The notes under the pieces were generated by a model, which saw nothing but the letters and a program-made list of their open reading frames with translations, did no database searches and was not told the DNA's origin. A DNA stretch of 5,537 nucleotides, taken from Nostocaceae cyanobacterium CSSed10_463m (GTDB lineage Bacteria > Cyanobacteriota > Cyanobacteriia > Cyanobacteriales > Nostocaceae). Positions 1 through 5,204 of this stretch are shown here, one piece after another (the stretch's first letter is position 1; the number at the start of each line of letters is the position of its first letter). The translations under genes and the position numbers were made by a program. The stretch is from contig PWQB01000487.1 in NCBI GenBank assembly GCA_003556955.1, positions 1 through 5,537 on the forward strand, written 5' to 3'.

Positions 1-59
1 ATATCTGTTTGGGCGATAGTTGCCAGCAGTTGGCGGATTTCATTAAATTCCAATGGCAC
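1..59 (-). CDS. accB: AccB, biotin carboxyl carrier protein of acetyl-CoA carboxylase (N-terminal fragment)
   Basis: Only the first 19 codons lie in the window; the gene runs off the left edge. Reading leftwards from GTG at 59-57 gives (M)PLEFNEIRQLLATIAQTD, which matches my memory of the N-terminus of cyanobacterial AccB (MPL-FNEIRQLL-TIAQTD). In the family, AccB carries biotin on a C-terminal lysine for the carboxylase that makes malonyl-CoA; that domain is not visible here. The GTG start is supported by a GAGGT Shine-Dalgarno 10 nt upstream. It lies 108 bp downstream of efp on the same strand, and efp-accB adjacency is known in cyanobacteria such as Synechocystis, so co-transcription is likely. 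The identity rests on a short peptide plus context. Confidence 0.88.
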   Translation of the reverse strand, partial: MPLEFNEIRQLLATIAQTD

Positions 60-69
60 AGTTTTTATT

Positions 70-74
70 ACCTC
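70..74 (-). promoter_or_regulatory. Shine-Dalgarno of accB
   Basis: On the minus strand GAGGT ends 10 nt before the GTG at 59. It fixes GTG as the accB start, since there is no in-frame ATG nearby with a comparable site. Confidence 0.55.
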
Positions 75-108
75 GACCTAACCGTAAATCAAAATTTTAA
101 GTTTGGCA

Positions 109-140
109 GGGATTTAATCCCTATATTAGGGATTGAAATC
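109..140 (+). repeat. Hairpin resembling part of a cyanobacterial CRISPR repeat, single copy
   Basis: AATCCC (116-121), a 7-nt loop, then GGGATT (129-134) form a perfect 6-bp stem, followed by GAAATC. An additional GGGATT at 109-114 can pair with the same AATCCC arm. The string AATCCCTATATTAGGG followed by ATTGAAATC resembles the 3' half of the 37-nt CRISPR (LTRR) repeats of Nostoc-type genomes, which have an ATCCCTATTAGGGATTGAAAC-like end. There is only one unit, with no spacer and no second repeat. It sits between efp and accB and has no T-run on either strand, so it is not an ordinary terminator. The resemblance is from memory and was not searched. Confidence 0.45.
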
Positions 141-167
141 AGAATTGCTTCCAGAAACAGAACAAAC

Positions 168-725
168 TTATTCCCTGCCGAGATACTTATCTTCACGAGT
201 ATCAATTTTGATACGCTCGCCTTGAGCAACGAACAATGGAACCATTACAGTTGCGCCTGTTTCCAGGGTAGCGGGTTTAGTTCCACCTGTAGCCGTATCA
301 CCTTTGATACCCGGATCTGTTTGAACAATTTCCAGAACCACAGAGTTGGGTAGTTCCACTTCTAGCACTTGCTCACCCCAACGAATCACATTAACTTCCA
401 TACCTTCTTTGAGGTACTTGACGCGATCGCCAATTTGCGCCACGCTTAATCTGCTTTCTTCGTAGGTTTCCATATCCATAAAGACGAACTCTTCGCCCTC
501 TTTATAGGTATGCTGCATCGTGCTTTTTTCCAGATTCGCTTGAGGTACTGTTTCCCCAGCGCGGAAGGTTTTTTCTACAACGCTGCCACTTTGGACGCTT
601 TTGAGTTTTGTCCGCACAAAGGCAGAGCCTTTGCCTGGTTTAACGTGTAGGAACTCAACTACTCGCCATACATTCCCATCTAATACAATGGATACACCGG
701 GTCGAAAGTCGTTACTAGATATCAT
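168..725 (-). CDS. efp: Elongation factor P
   Basis: EF-P enters the ribosomal E site and stimulates peptide bond formation at proline stretches. The product is 185 aa, the normal family length, starting [10 protein letters not shown]. An N-terminal KOW-like beta domain carries the tip loop [10 protein letters not shown] at 27-36; the conserved lysine K32 occupies the place that is modified in other bacteria. Two OB-fold domains follow, with the C-terminal signature around 136-175 ([14 protein letters not shown], then [15 protein letters not shown]). The reading frame stays open upstream to a TTG at 773, adding 16 residues (MKGTINADC...), but this extension does not match the family, so ATG at 725 is chosen. 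No strong Shine-Dalgarno precedes it. accB follows on the same strand. A HIP1 octamer lies inside the gene at 423-430. Confidence 0.97.
   Translation of the reverse strand: MISSNDFRPGVSIVLDGNVWRVVEFLHVKPGKGSAFVRTKLKSVQSGSVVEKTFRAGETVPQANLEKSTMQHTYKEGEEFVFMDMETYEESRLSVAQIGDRVKYLKEGMEVNVIRWGEQVLEVELPNSVVLEIVQTDPGIKGDTATGGTKPATLETGATVMVPLFVAQGERIKIDTREDKYLGRE
423..430. repeat. HIP1 octamer GCGATCGC
   Basis: Perfect GCGATCGC palindrome inside efp. HIP1 is highly over-represented in many cyanobacterial genomes, so it supports the taxonomic reading. Confidence 0.85.
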
Positions 726-764
726 GAAGCTTTCAAATTTGGGAAGACAATCGGCATTTATTGT

Positions 765-777
765 ACCCTTCAAGGGT
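765..777. promoter_or_regulatory. 13-bp perfect inverted repeat upstream of efp
   Basis: ACCCTT, one central C, then AAGGGT. It lies 40-52 bp upstream of the efp ATG and directly abuts a TACAAT (minus strand, 765-760) that could be a -10 box. The TACAAT has no good -35 at 16-18 bp; a TTGACG (800-795) is 29 bp away. It could be an operator, or chance. Confidence 0.25.
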
Positions 778-826
778 CGTAATTAGTCATTAATCGTCAA
801 GATATAACTTAAATGATTGAGGAATA

Positions 827-854
827 GGGACTGGGAAAGAGGGACTGGCAGAGA
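827..854. repeat. 14-bp imperfect tandem repeat (two heptamer pairs)
   Basis: GGGACTGGGAAAGA at 827-840 is followed directly by GGGACTGGCAGAGA at 841-854, 12 of 14 positions identical. The length is twice seven, as expected for the heptameric STRR repeats of Nostocales. It lies in the efp/cyclophilin divergent spacer; the reading frame that crosses it is not judged coding. Confidence 0.5.
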
Positions 855-978
855 ATTTGAGCTAATTTTTCCATCCCTGATCCTGAATTACCCCATTACT
901 CAGCACTCGTACTGTGGGAAGATGATGGATGGGTTAAGCCTAGTCAACAATTTCATGTTGCATTTGAGTTATTTCATC

Positions 979-2082
979 ATGTTTAACATATTAAAATCCT
1001 GGCTGAAGAACAGCCTAATGGCAATATTGTTAGTAACAATATTTTTAGGCATAAGTACAGCTGGCTGGACTCCTCCTAGTAACGCCGCCCTGCCATCGGG
1101 AAATGCCATTACTGAGGGCAAGGCTTTATTAAGGTATGCACTCCCCATAGACAATAAACCAGTGCGGCGATTGCAAGCCAGTTTAGAAGATATTTCTACC
1201 CAACTGCGGGCAAATCGACGGTGGGGTGCTATGTCTAGCGATTTGAAAACAGCCTCACGCATTCTCGATAAGCCTAACCAAATCCTAGCAAGCGTTAGTG
1301 AAGAACGCCAACCCCAAGCCGAAGCTTGGATTGCTGAGTTAAAATCCGGCGTAGATTCACTCCAAGAAGCAGTCAAAATTAAAGACAAAGAACAAATTCT
1401 CGAAGGTAGAAACAAACTGCTGGATATAGTCACCCAGTTAGAAGAGTCAATGGTGACCGAATTCCCCTTTGAAGTCCCTGCGGAGTACAATAACCTCCCT
1501 CAACTCAAAGGTAGAGCCACAGTGGCAATGAAGACCAACAAAGGCGACCTCACTATGGTAGTCGATGGTTATAGCGCCCCCGTCACAGCTGGTAACTTTG
1601 TAGATTTAGTCCAGCGAGGTTTTTATGACGGCTTAGAATTTACCCGTTCTGAAGAATCTTACGTCCTGCAAACCGGAGATCCACCGGGAAAAGAAGTAGG
1701 TTTTATAGATCCTCAAACTAAAAAATACCGTGCTGTTCCTTTAGAAGTTTTGGTAGAAGGCGACAAGGAACCCACCTATGGCATTACTCTCGAAGAAGCT
1801 GGGCGTTATCTAGATATGCCAGTTTTGCCTTTTTCTTCCTTTGGCGCATTGGCGATGGCTCGCCCTGAAACTGAAGTCAATGGCGGTTCATCACAATTTT
1901 TCTTCTTTTTGTTTGAGCCAGAATTGACCCCGGCGGGAAGAAACCTGTTAGACGGTCGCTATGCCGTTTTTGGCTATCTCACTGAAGGCAAAGCAATTTT
2001 GGATAAGCTCAAAGAAGGTGACAAGATTGAATCAGCCAGTGTGATTCAGGGAATTGAAAATTTAGTTCAGCCACAAGCATAA
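979..2082 (+). CDS. Cyclophilin-type peptidyl-prolyl isomerase, TLP40/CYP38-like, exported
   Basis: The product is 367 aa. Residues 6-28 (KSWLKNS, then a hydrophobic stretch ending FLGISTAG) form a signal peptide with a likely cleavage near SNA-A at 34-37, so the protein probably works in the lumen or periplasm. Residues about 46-161 are a charged helical region like the PsbQ-like bundle of plant CYP38. From about 177 to the end is a cyclophilin domain (GNFVDLVQRGFYDG; SSQFFFF at 304-310; LDGRYAVFG at 324-332). Plant CYP38 assists photosystem II assembly, so a similar role here is inferred. The catalytic arginine (R223) and Q231 are present, but the CypA active-site histidine is Tyr328 and the loop after R223 is altered, so isomerase activity may be weak. 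ATG 979 was chosen because it directly precedes the signal peptide; earlier in-frame ATGs (922, 925, 955) and the upstream extension to 817 look non-coding. A terminator follows at 2146-2177. Confidence 0.92.
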   Translation: MFNILKSWLKNSLMAILLVTIFLGISTAGWTPPSNAALPSGNAITEGKALLRYALPIDNKPVRRLQASLEDISTQLRANRRWGAMSSDLKTASRILDKPNQILASVSEERQPQAEAWIAELKSGVDSLQEAVKIKDKEQILEGRNKLLDIVTQLEESMVTEFPFEVPAEYNNLPQLKGRATVAMKTNKGDLTMVVDGYSAPVTAGNFVDLVQRGFYDGLEFTRSEESYVLQTGDPPGKEVGFIDPQTKKYRAVPLEVLVEGDKEPTYGITLEEAGRYLDMPVLPFSSFGALAMARPETEVNGGSSQFFFFLFEPELTPAGRNLLDGRYAVFGYLTEGKAILDKLKEGDKIESASVIQGIENLVQPQA

Positions 2083-2083
2083 A

Positions 2084-2118
2084 AGACGCGATAAATGAGA
2101 CGCGATAAATCGCGTCTC
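2084..2118. repeat. Palindromic repeat with partial arm duplication
   Basis: GAGACGCGAT (2097-2106), AA, then ATCGCGTCTC (2109-2118) is a perfect 10-bp inverted repeat. AGACGCGATAAAT occurs twice, at 2084-2096 and 2098-2110, so the left arm is duplicated with a 14-bp period. It begins 2 nt after the cyclophilin stop. There is no T-run after it. The outer ends (GAGACG / CGTCTCTA) match those of the palindrome at 3261-3286, which suggests an interspersed repeat family. Confidence 0.75.
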
Positions 2119-2145
2119 TACAAGAAAATGTAAATATAAGAGTTT

Positions 2146-2177
2146 GAGGGGTTGTTTCTGACTACTCCTCTTTTTTT
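2146..2177 (+). terminator. Rho-independent terminator of the cyclophilin gene
   Basis: GAGGGGT (2146-2152) pairs with ACTCCTC (2164-2170) in a 7-bp stem containing one G-U pair, with an 11-nt loop. Seven Ts (2171-2177) follow at once. It is 64 bp after the cyclophilin stop and would separate that transcript from thiL. Confidence 0.75.
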
Positions 2178-2193
2178 AATTGCAGTCTAATCC

Positions 2194-2242
2194 AAAATCT
2201 AAAATCTAAAATTGAATGACTAAAATTGAATGACTAAAATTA
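2194..2242 (+). repeat. Heptamer-periodic tandem repeat (STRR) spanning the thiL start
   Basis: Seven successive 7-mers begin at 2194: AAAATCT, AAAATCT, AAAATTG, AATGACT, AAAATTG, AATGACT, AAAATTA. Seen another way, the 14-mer TAAAATTGAATGAC is present at 2207-2220 and again at 2221-2234. The array runs across the ATG of thiL and into its first four codons. Heptameric short tandem repeats are known in Nostoc-type genomes. Confidence 0.8.
2216..2233 (+). other. Five-codon mini-ORF overlapping the thiL start
   Basis: The upstream repeat unit carries its own ATG (2216-2218), which reads M-T-K-I-E then TGA (2231-2233). The peptide repeats the first four residues of ThiL. Its stop overlaps the thiL ATG at 2230 as ATGA. 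No clear Shine-Dalgarno precedes either ATG. Whether it is translated cannot be told from sequence. Confidence 0.4.
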
Positions 2243-3243
2243 AAGATATTGGCGAACAAGGTGTTTTAGCAAAATTGCAGCGTTTCTGTCCCCCAGGAAT
2301 GATTGGCGATGATGCAGCAGTACTTTTAACTGCACCAGATAAATCTTTAGTAGTTACTACAGATGTCCTCGTTGATGGCGTGCATTTTAGCAATGTCACT
2401 ACATCGCCAGAAGATGCTGGTTGGCGGGCTGTAGCCGCTAATTTATCCGATTTGGCAGCAATGGGGGCTGATCCTCTAGGAATTACCGTGGGTTTGGGAT
2501 TACCTGGGGAAGTGCTGGTGAGTTGGGTTGAAAGATTATATCAGGGAATGACAGAATGCCTCCAGAAATACAATAGCGTAATTGTGGGCGGTGACATTGT
2601 GCGATCGCCTGTAACAACTCTCTCTATTACCGCCTTTGGTCAAGTTCCTCCCCAGAGGATTATCCGACGTTCTGCGGCACAAGTGGGTGATGCGATCGCT
2701 GTCACGGGTGTTCATGGCGCATCCCACGCAGGCTTACAGTTGCTCTTGCATCCCGAATTAAAGCAAAACCTCACCGAAACAGAACAAAAAACTCTGATCA
2801 CAGCCCACCAGCGTCCCCAACCCAGATTAGATGTTTTACCCATACTCTGGCAAATTCTCCCATCCTACTCCCAATCTGCCCATCCCCCTATAGCTGGTAT
2901 GGACAGCAGCGACGGCTTGGCAGATGCGATTTTGCAAATTTGCCGTGCTAGTAGTGTTGGCGCTGTCCTAGAAGCCAGCCAGATACCCGTACCAGCAACT
3001 TTTAACCACTGGTTAACACCAGAAAAATCTTTAGAATATGCCCTTTATGGTGGTGAAGACTTTGAATTAGTGCTGTGCTTACCAGAAGTTTTCGCCCAGA
3101 GTTTAGTAACAAAACTCGGTGAAAGCGCCGCCATAGTTGGAACCATTACCACAGGTTCCCAAGTAATACTACACGACCAACAAAAAAAAATCCCCGACCA
3201 GGTTTTAACTCTCAGCCAGGGATTCCAACATTTCACGCAATAG
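2230..3243 (+). CDS. thiL: Thiamine-monophosphate kinase
   Basis: ThiL phosphorylates thiamine monophosphate with ATP to thiamine diphosphate, the last step of cofactor synthesis, in the cytosol. At 337 aa it has the usual length and the ordered motifs of the AIR-synthase-like fold: IGDDAAV at 25-31, TTDVLVDGVHF at 43-53 (metal and nucleotide binding aspartates), NLSDLAAMGA at 71-80, GGDIVRS at 120-126, GMDSSDGL at 223-230 and YGGEDFEL at 273-280. It looks intact. ATG 2230 begins MTKIKDIGE, typical of the family start; the ATG 14 nt upstream is out of frame. A terminator at 2146-2177 and the convergent gap2 downstream suggest a single-gene transcript. TAAAAT strings in the repeat could act as -10 boxes, but I find no convincing -35. 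Two HIP1 octamers lie inside. A run of nine As at 3182-3190 encodes part of Q-K-K near the C-terminus. Confidence 0.96.
   Translation: MTKIKDIGEQGVLAKLQRFCPPGMIGDDAAVLLTAPDKSLVVTTDVLVDGVHFSNVTTSPEDAGWRAVAANLSDLAAMGADPLGITVGLGLPGEVLVSWVERLYQGMTECLQKYNSVIVGGDIVRSPVTTLSITAFGQVPPQRIIRRSAAQVGDAIAVTGVHGASHAGLQLLLHPELKQNLTETEQKTLITAHQRPQPRLDVLPILWQILPSYSQSAHPPIAGMDSSDGLADAILQICRASSVGAVLEASQIPVPATFNHWLTPEKSLEYALYGGEDFELVLCLPEVFAQSLVTKLGESAAIVGTITTGSQVILHDQQKKIPDQVLTLSQGFQHFTQ
2601..2608. repeat. HIP1 octamer GCGATCGC
   Basis: Perfect octamer inside thiL, directly after the GGDIV codons. Confidence 0.85.
2692..2699. repeat. HIP1 octamer GCGATCGC
   Basis: Second perfect octamer in thiL, 91 bp after the previous one. 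Confidence 0.85.
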
Positions 3244-3260
3244 TCCATAGTGAACCATTC

Positions 3261-3286
3261 TAGAGACGTTGTATACAACGTCTCTA
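3261..3286. repeat. Perfect 26-bp palindrome
   Basis: TAGAGACGTTGTA followed directly by its reverse complement TACAACGTCTCTA, with no unpaired centre. It lies 17 bp after the thiL stop, between two convergent genes, and has no T-run on either side. It could still end or stabilise transcripts from both directions. The outer eight bases match the palindrome at 2097-2120, while the core differs. Confidence 0.85.
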
Positions 3287-3315
3287 CATTCTGTTTCGGG
3301 GATGACTAATGACCA

Positions 3316-3331
3316 AGTATGATTTCATACT
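3316..3331. repeat. Small palindrome AGTATGA-TT-TCATACT
   Basis: Seven-base perfect arms around TT, in the spacer between thiL and gap2. Its last base is also the first base of the heptamer array. No T-run, so it is not a standard terminator. Confidence 0.5.
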
Positions 3332-3351
3332 CAGCACTCAGCACTCAGCAC
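3331..3351. repeat. Three tandem TCAGCAC heptamers (STRR)
   Basis: TCAGCAC is repeated exactly three times, ending 4 bp before the gap2 stop codon on the opposite strand. One more TCAGCAC in a similar ACTCAGCACTC context is at 900-906, in another spacer. This fits the heptameric repeats of Nostocales. Confidence 0.8.
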
Positions 3352-3355
3352 TTTA

Positions 3356-4369
3356 CTAAGCCCACTTTGTAGCTACTAATTCTGCCAAATCTAGAACTCT
3401 TTGGCTATAACCCCATTCATTGTCATACCACGCCATAACTTTCACCAAGTCATTACCCATGACTATGGTCAAGCTGGAGTCGATAATTGAAGAAGCATCA
3501 GTACCTTGATAATCGGAAGATACTAGTTGTAGTTCGCTGTAGTCCAAAATGCCTTGAAGTGGTCCTTCAGAAGCATCTTTGAGAGCTTGATTAACTTCTT
3601 CAGTAATAGTACGCTTCTCAACCTGAACTACGAAATCTACCATCGAGACGTTAGGAGTAGGTACACGTAAAGCCACACCATTAAGTTTACCTTTAAGGTC
3701 TGGAATTACCAACGCTACTGCTTTTGCCGCACCGGTGGAGGTGGGAACAATGTTAATAGCTGCTGCTCTAGCCCGACGCAAATCCCGGTGAGAAGCGTCT
3801 AGTAAGCGCTGGTCACCAGTGTAGCTGTGGGTAGTGGTCATCGTGCCTTTGATGATCCCGAATTTATCGTTCAACACTTTAGCAATGGGAGCCAAGCAGT
3901 TAGTAGTACAGCTAGCGTTACTAATCACGTGGTGCTGGTTGTGGTCATAGTCGTGATGATTCACGCCCATCACAAAAGTACCATCCTCGTTTTTACCAGG
4001 AGCAGTGATCAGAACTTTTTTGGCTCCAGCATTGATATGCTTCTGTGCGCCATCCCGACTGGTAAATACACCGGTTGATTCGATAATCAGGTCGATGTCC
4101 CACTCTTTCCAAGGCAAGTTTTCCGGGTTGCGATCCGATACGCATTTGATGGTCTTACCGTTAATGATGATCGAATTATCGTCGGCGGTAATGTCAGCAT
4201 CCTTTAACTTCCCAAGCATGGAGTCATACCTGAGAAGGTGTGCGTTGGTTCTAGGGTCTGATGTGTCGTTAATAGCTATCAGCTCAATGTTGCTATTTTT
4301 TCTGCCTACCCAGCAGCGTGCAAAGTTACGTCCGATACGCCCAAAACCATTGATTGCGACTCTAATCAC
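3356..4369 (-). CDS. gap2: Glyceraldehyde-3-phosphate dehydrogenase, photosynthetic NADP-using Gap2 type
   Basis: In the Calvin cycle this enzyme reduces 1,3-bisphosphoglycerate to glyceraldehyde 3-phosphate with NADPH. The product is 337 aa and full length. It has the nucleotide-binding GFGRIG at 8-13, catalytic Cys154 in SNASCTTNC, and His181 in [10 protein letters not shown]. The NADP-type determinants of chloroplast GapA are present: Thr in NDTSDPRTN (T36) and Ala-Ser in LDASHRD (A192-S193). This separates it from NAD-only glycolytic Gap1. It ends ATKWA, without the cysteine-bearing C-terminal extension of plant GapB, so redox control, if any, would be through CP12 (inference). The start is GTG at 4369, with an AGAGGG Shine-Dalgarno 9 nt upstream. 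nadD lies 117 bp upstream on the same strand; thiL is convergent downstream. Confidence 0.97.
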   Translation of the reverse strand: MIRVAINGFGRIGRNFARCWVGRKNSNIELIAINDTSDPRTNAHLLRYDSMLGKLKDADITADDNSIIINGKTIKCVSDRNPENLPWKEWDIDLIIESTGVFTSRDGAQKHINAGAKKVLITAPGKNEDGTFVMGVNHHDYDHNQHHVISNASCTTNCLAPIAKVLNDKFGIIKGTMTTTHSYTGDQRLLDASHRDLRRARAAAINIVPTSTGAAKAVALVIPDLKGKLNGVALRVPTPNVSMVDFVVQVEKRTITEEVNQALKDASEGPLQGILDYSELQLVSSDYQGTDASSIIDSSLTIVMGNDLVKVMAWYDNEWGYSQRVLDLAELVATKWA

Positions 4370-4378
4370 AGTGTCTTA

Positions 4379-4384
4379 CCCTCT
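4379..4384 (-). promoter_or_regulatory. Shine-Dalgarno of gap2
   Basis: AGAGGG on the minus strand, 9 nt before the GTG. It decides the non-ATG start, which also agrees with the family N-terminus (M)[12 protein letters not shown]. Confidence 0.7.
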
Positions 4385-4386
4385 GT

Positions 4387-4431
4387 ATTTATGCCTATAA
4401 ATTGATATCTTTGAACCCAATCATATCGCAA
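4387..4431 (-). promoter_or_regulatory. Candidate gap2 promoter and leader hairpin
   Basis: On the minus strand TTGCGA (4431-4426) is 18 bp from TATCAA (4407-4402), a weak sigma-70-like pair. Overlapping the downstream end, ATTTAT-AGGC-ATAAAT (4402-4387) is a perfect 6-bp inverted repeat just upstream of the Shine-Dalgarno. A run of seven Gs (4433-4439, plus strand) lies just upstream of the -35. Both calls are tentative. Confidence 0.25.
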
Positions 4432-4457
4432 AGGGGGGGAGTATTAATAACCATAAA

Positions 4458-4481
4458 GTGTTTGATCAATAAAAAAAACAC
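4458..4481. repeat. A/T-rich inverted repeat after nadD
   Basis: GTGTTT (4458-4463) and AAACAC (4476-4481) are complementary 6-bp arms around an A-rich loop. The loop side holds eight consecutive As (4471-4478), which are Ts on the nadD/gap2 strand, and a TTGATCAA palindrome (4462-4469). The T-run precedes rather than follows the stem for nadD transcripts, so this is not a clean terminator. Confidence 0.3.
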
Positions 4482-4486
4482 ATATT

Positions 4487-5113
4487 TTATTCAGATTTAC
4501 CTGAGTAAAGGCTGTGAGTAGTGATGTAGGATCTGACCGCTTCCGGGACTAAATAGCGAATTGACTGGTATTCACGGCAAAGTTTACGAATTATACTTGA
4601 CGAAATTCCTACTAAAGGTGTATTCAATAATTGCCAGTCAATAGTCAGCGACTGCTTTGTTAGTTGTTGCTCCACTTGCTTGCAGATTACCTTACTTTGA
4701 GTTATAGTCTCACCACCTAGCAGTCGGGGTGCGATTAACCAATCACACATTTGTACTACTTCGTGTCCACGGTACCAACGGGGTAAGGTTTTAAATGTAT
4801 CCAAGCCCACTATCGAGTACCAGTGAGTATTTGTATAACAACTAGATAAGTCCATCAAGGTATTGATGGCATAGGAAGTCCCGGAGCGTTTTGTCTCTAC
4901 CAGGGAGACTGTAAATGCTGGGTTTTCTCTTGTCGCTAATTTCAGCATTTCCCAGCGATGTTCAAACAAAACTGCTTTTTTATGTGGAGGGTTTAATGAT
5001 GGTACCCAAATTATCTTTTCCAGGGGTACTTGAGACAAAGCTGTTTGGGCCACGAGTAAGTGTCCCCAATGAACTGGATCAAATGTGCCACCAAAGATTC
5101 CTATTTGCTGCAT
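4487..5113 (-). CDS. nadD: Nicotinate-nucleotide adenylyltransferase
   Basis: NadD joins nicotinate mononucleotide and ATP to give nicotinate adenine dinucleotide, the precursor of NAD and NADP. The 208-aa product is of usual length. It has the nucleotidyltransferase signature GGTFDPVHWGH at 8-18 with the HxGH pair H15/H18, NPPHK at 41-45, VGLDTFKTLPRW at 102-113 (the family's GxDxxxxLPxW region), and the second motif GISSSIIR at 169-176. ATG at 5113 gives MQQIGIFGG, the expected family start. No good Shine-Dalgarno is visible; another ATG at 5121-5119 is out of frame and stops after six codons. gap2 follows on the same strand after 117 bp without a clear terminator between, so read-through into gap2 is possible. 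Confidence 0.95.
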   Translation of the reverse strand: MQQIGIFGGTFDPVHWGHLLVAQTALSQVPLEKIIWVPSLNPPHKKAVLFEHRWEMLKLATRENPAFTVSLVETKRSGTSYAINTLMDLSSCYTNTHWYSIVGLDTFKTLPRWYRGHEVVQMCDWLIAPRLLGGETITQSKVICKQVEQQLTKQSLTIDWQLLNTPLVGISSSIIRKLCREYQSIRYLVPEAVRSYITTHSLYSGKSE

Positions 5114-5118
5114 TCAGT

Positions 5119-5204
5119 CATGCCTAAACTCGATATCAATTTGCCAAAATTTAAATACAAATATACTACTATGCTCAATTCGTGCCTAGACTTGATGCAA
5201 TTTT
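5119..5204. repeat. Imperfect direct repeat of a start-like segment
   Basis: CATGCCTAAACTCGATATC (5119-5137) recurs as CGTGCCTAGACTTGATGC (5181-5198), each followed by CAATTT or AATTTT. The differences are four transitions and one indel. Read as protein they begin MPKLDI and (M)PRLDA. The two copies are 62 bp apart and in different frames; the first opens a 28-codon ORF (5120-5206). Confidence 0.4.
5150..5178 (-). promoter_or_regulatory. Candidate nadD promoter
   Basis: On the minus strand TTGAGC (5178-5173), 17 bp, then TTTAAA (5155-5150). Each box matches the sigma-70 consensus at four positions. Placement about 40 bp upstream of the nadD ATG is reasonable. Confidence 0.25.

Noticed and set aside
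109..140. A CRISPR array
   Set aside because: Only one repeat-like unit is present, with no spacer and no second repeat on either side.
726..773. In-frame N-terminal extension of EF-P from TTG at 773
   Set aside because: The 16 extra residues do not resemble the family, the start is TTG, and ATG 725 gives the standard 185-aa length and the typical [10 protein letters not shown] start.
817..978. 54-residue N-terminal extension of the cyclophilin from ATG 817
   Set aside because: It runs through a tandem repeat and non-coding-looking sequence and would bury the signal peptide; ATG 979 starts just before it.
969..1490. 173-codon open frame on the minus strand
   Set aside because: It lies entirely opposite the well-supported cyclophilin gene and its translation resembles no family I know.
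2097..2118. Palindrome as the terminator of the cyclophilin gene
   Set aside because: No T-run follows it; a better terminator with seven Ts is at 2146-2177.
3827..4400. Plus-strand open frames opposite gap2 (3827-4078 and 4005-4400)
   Set aside because: They are shadows of the highly conserved gap2 coding sequence, with no independent start signals.
4370..4486. NtcA-type GTA-N8-TAC nitrogen-control site upstream of gap2
   Set aside because: I scanned for the spacing and found no match in this spacer.
5111..5121. Alternative nadD start at ATG 5121-5119
   Set aside because: It is out of frame with nadD and stops after six codons.
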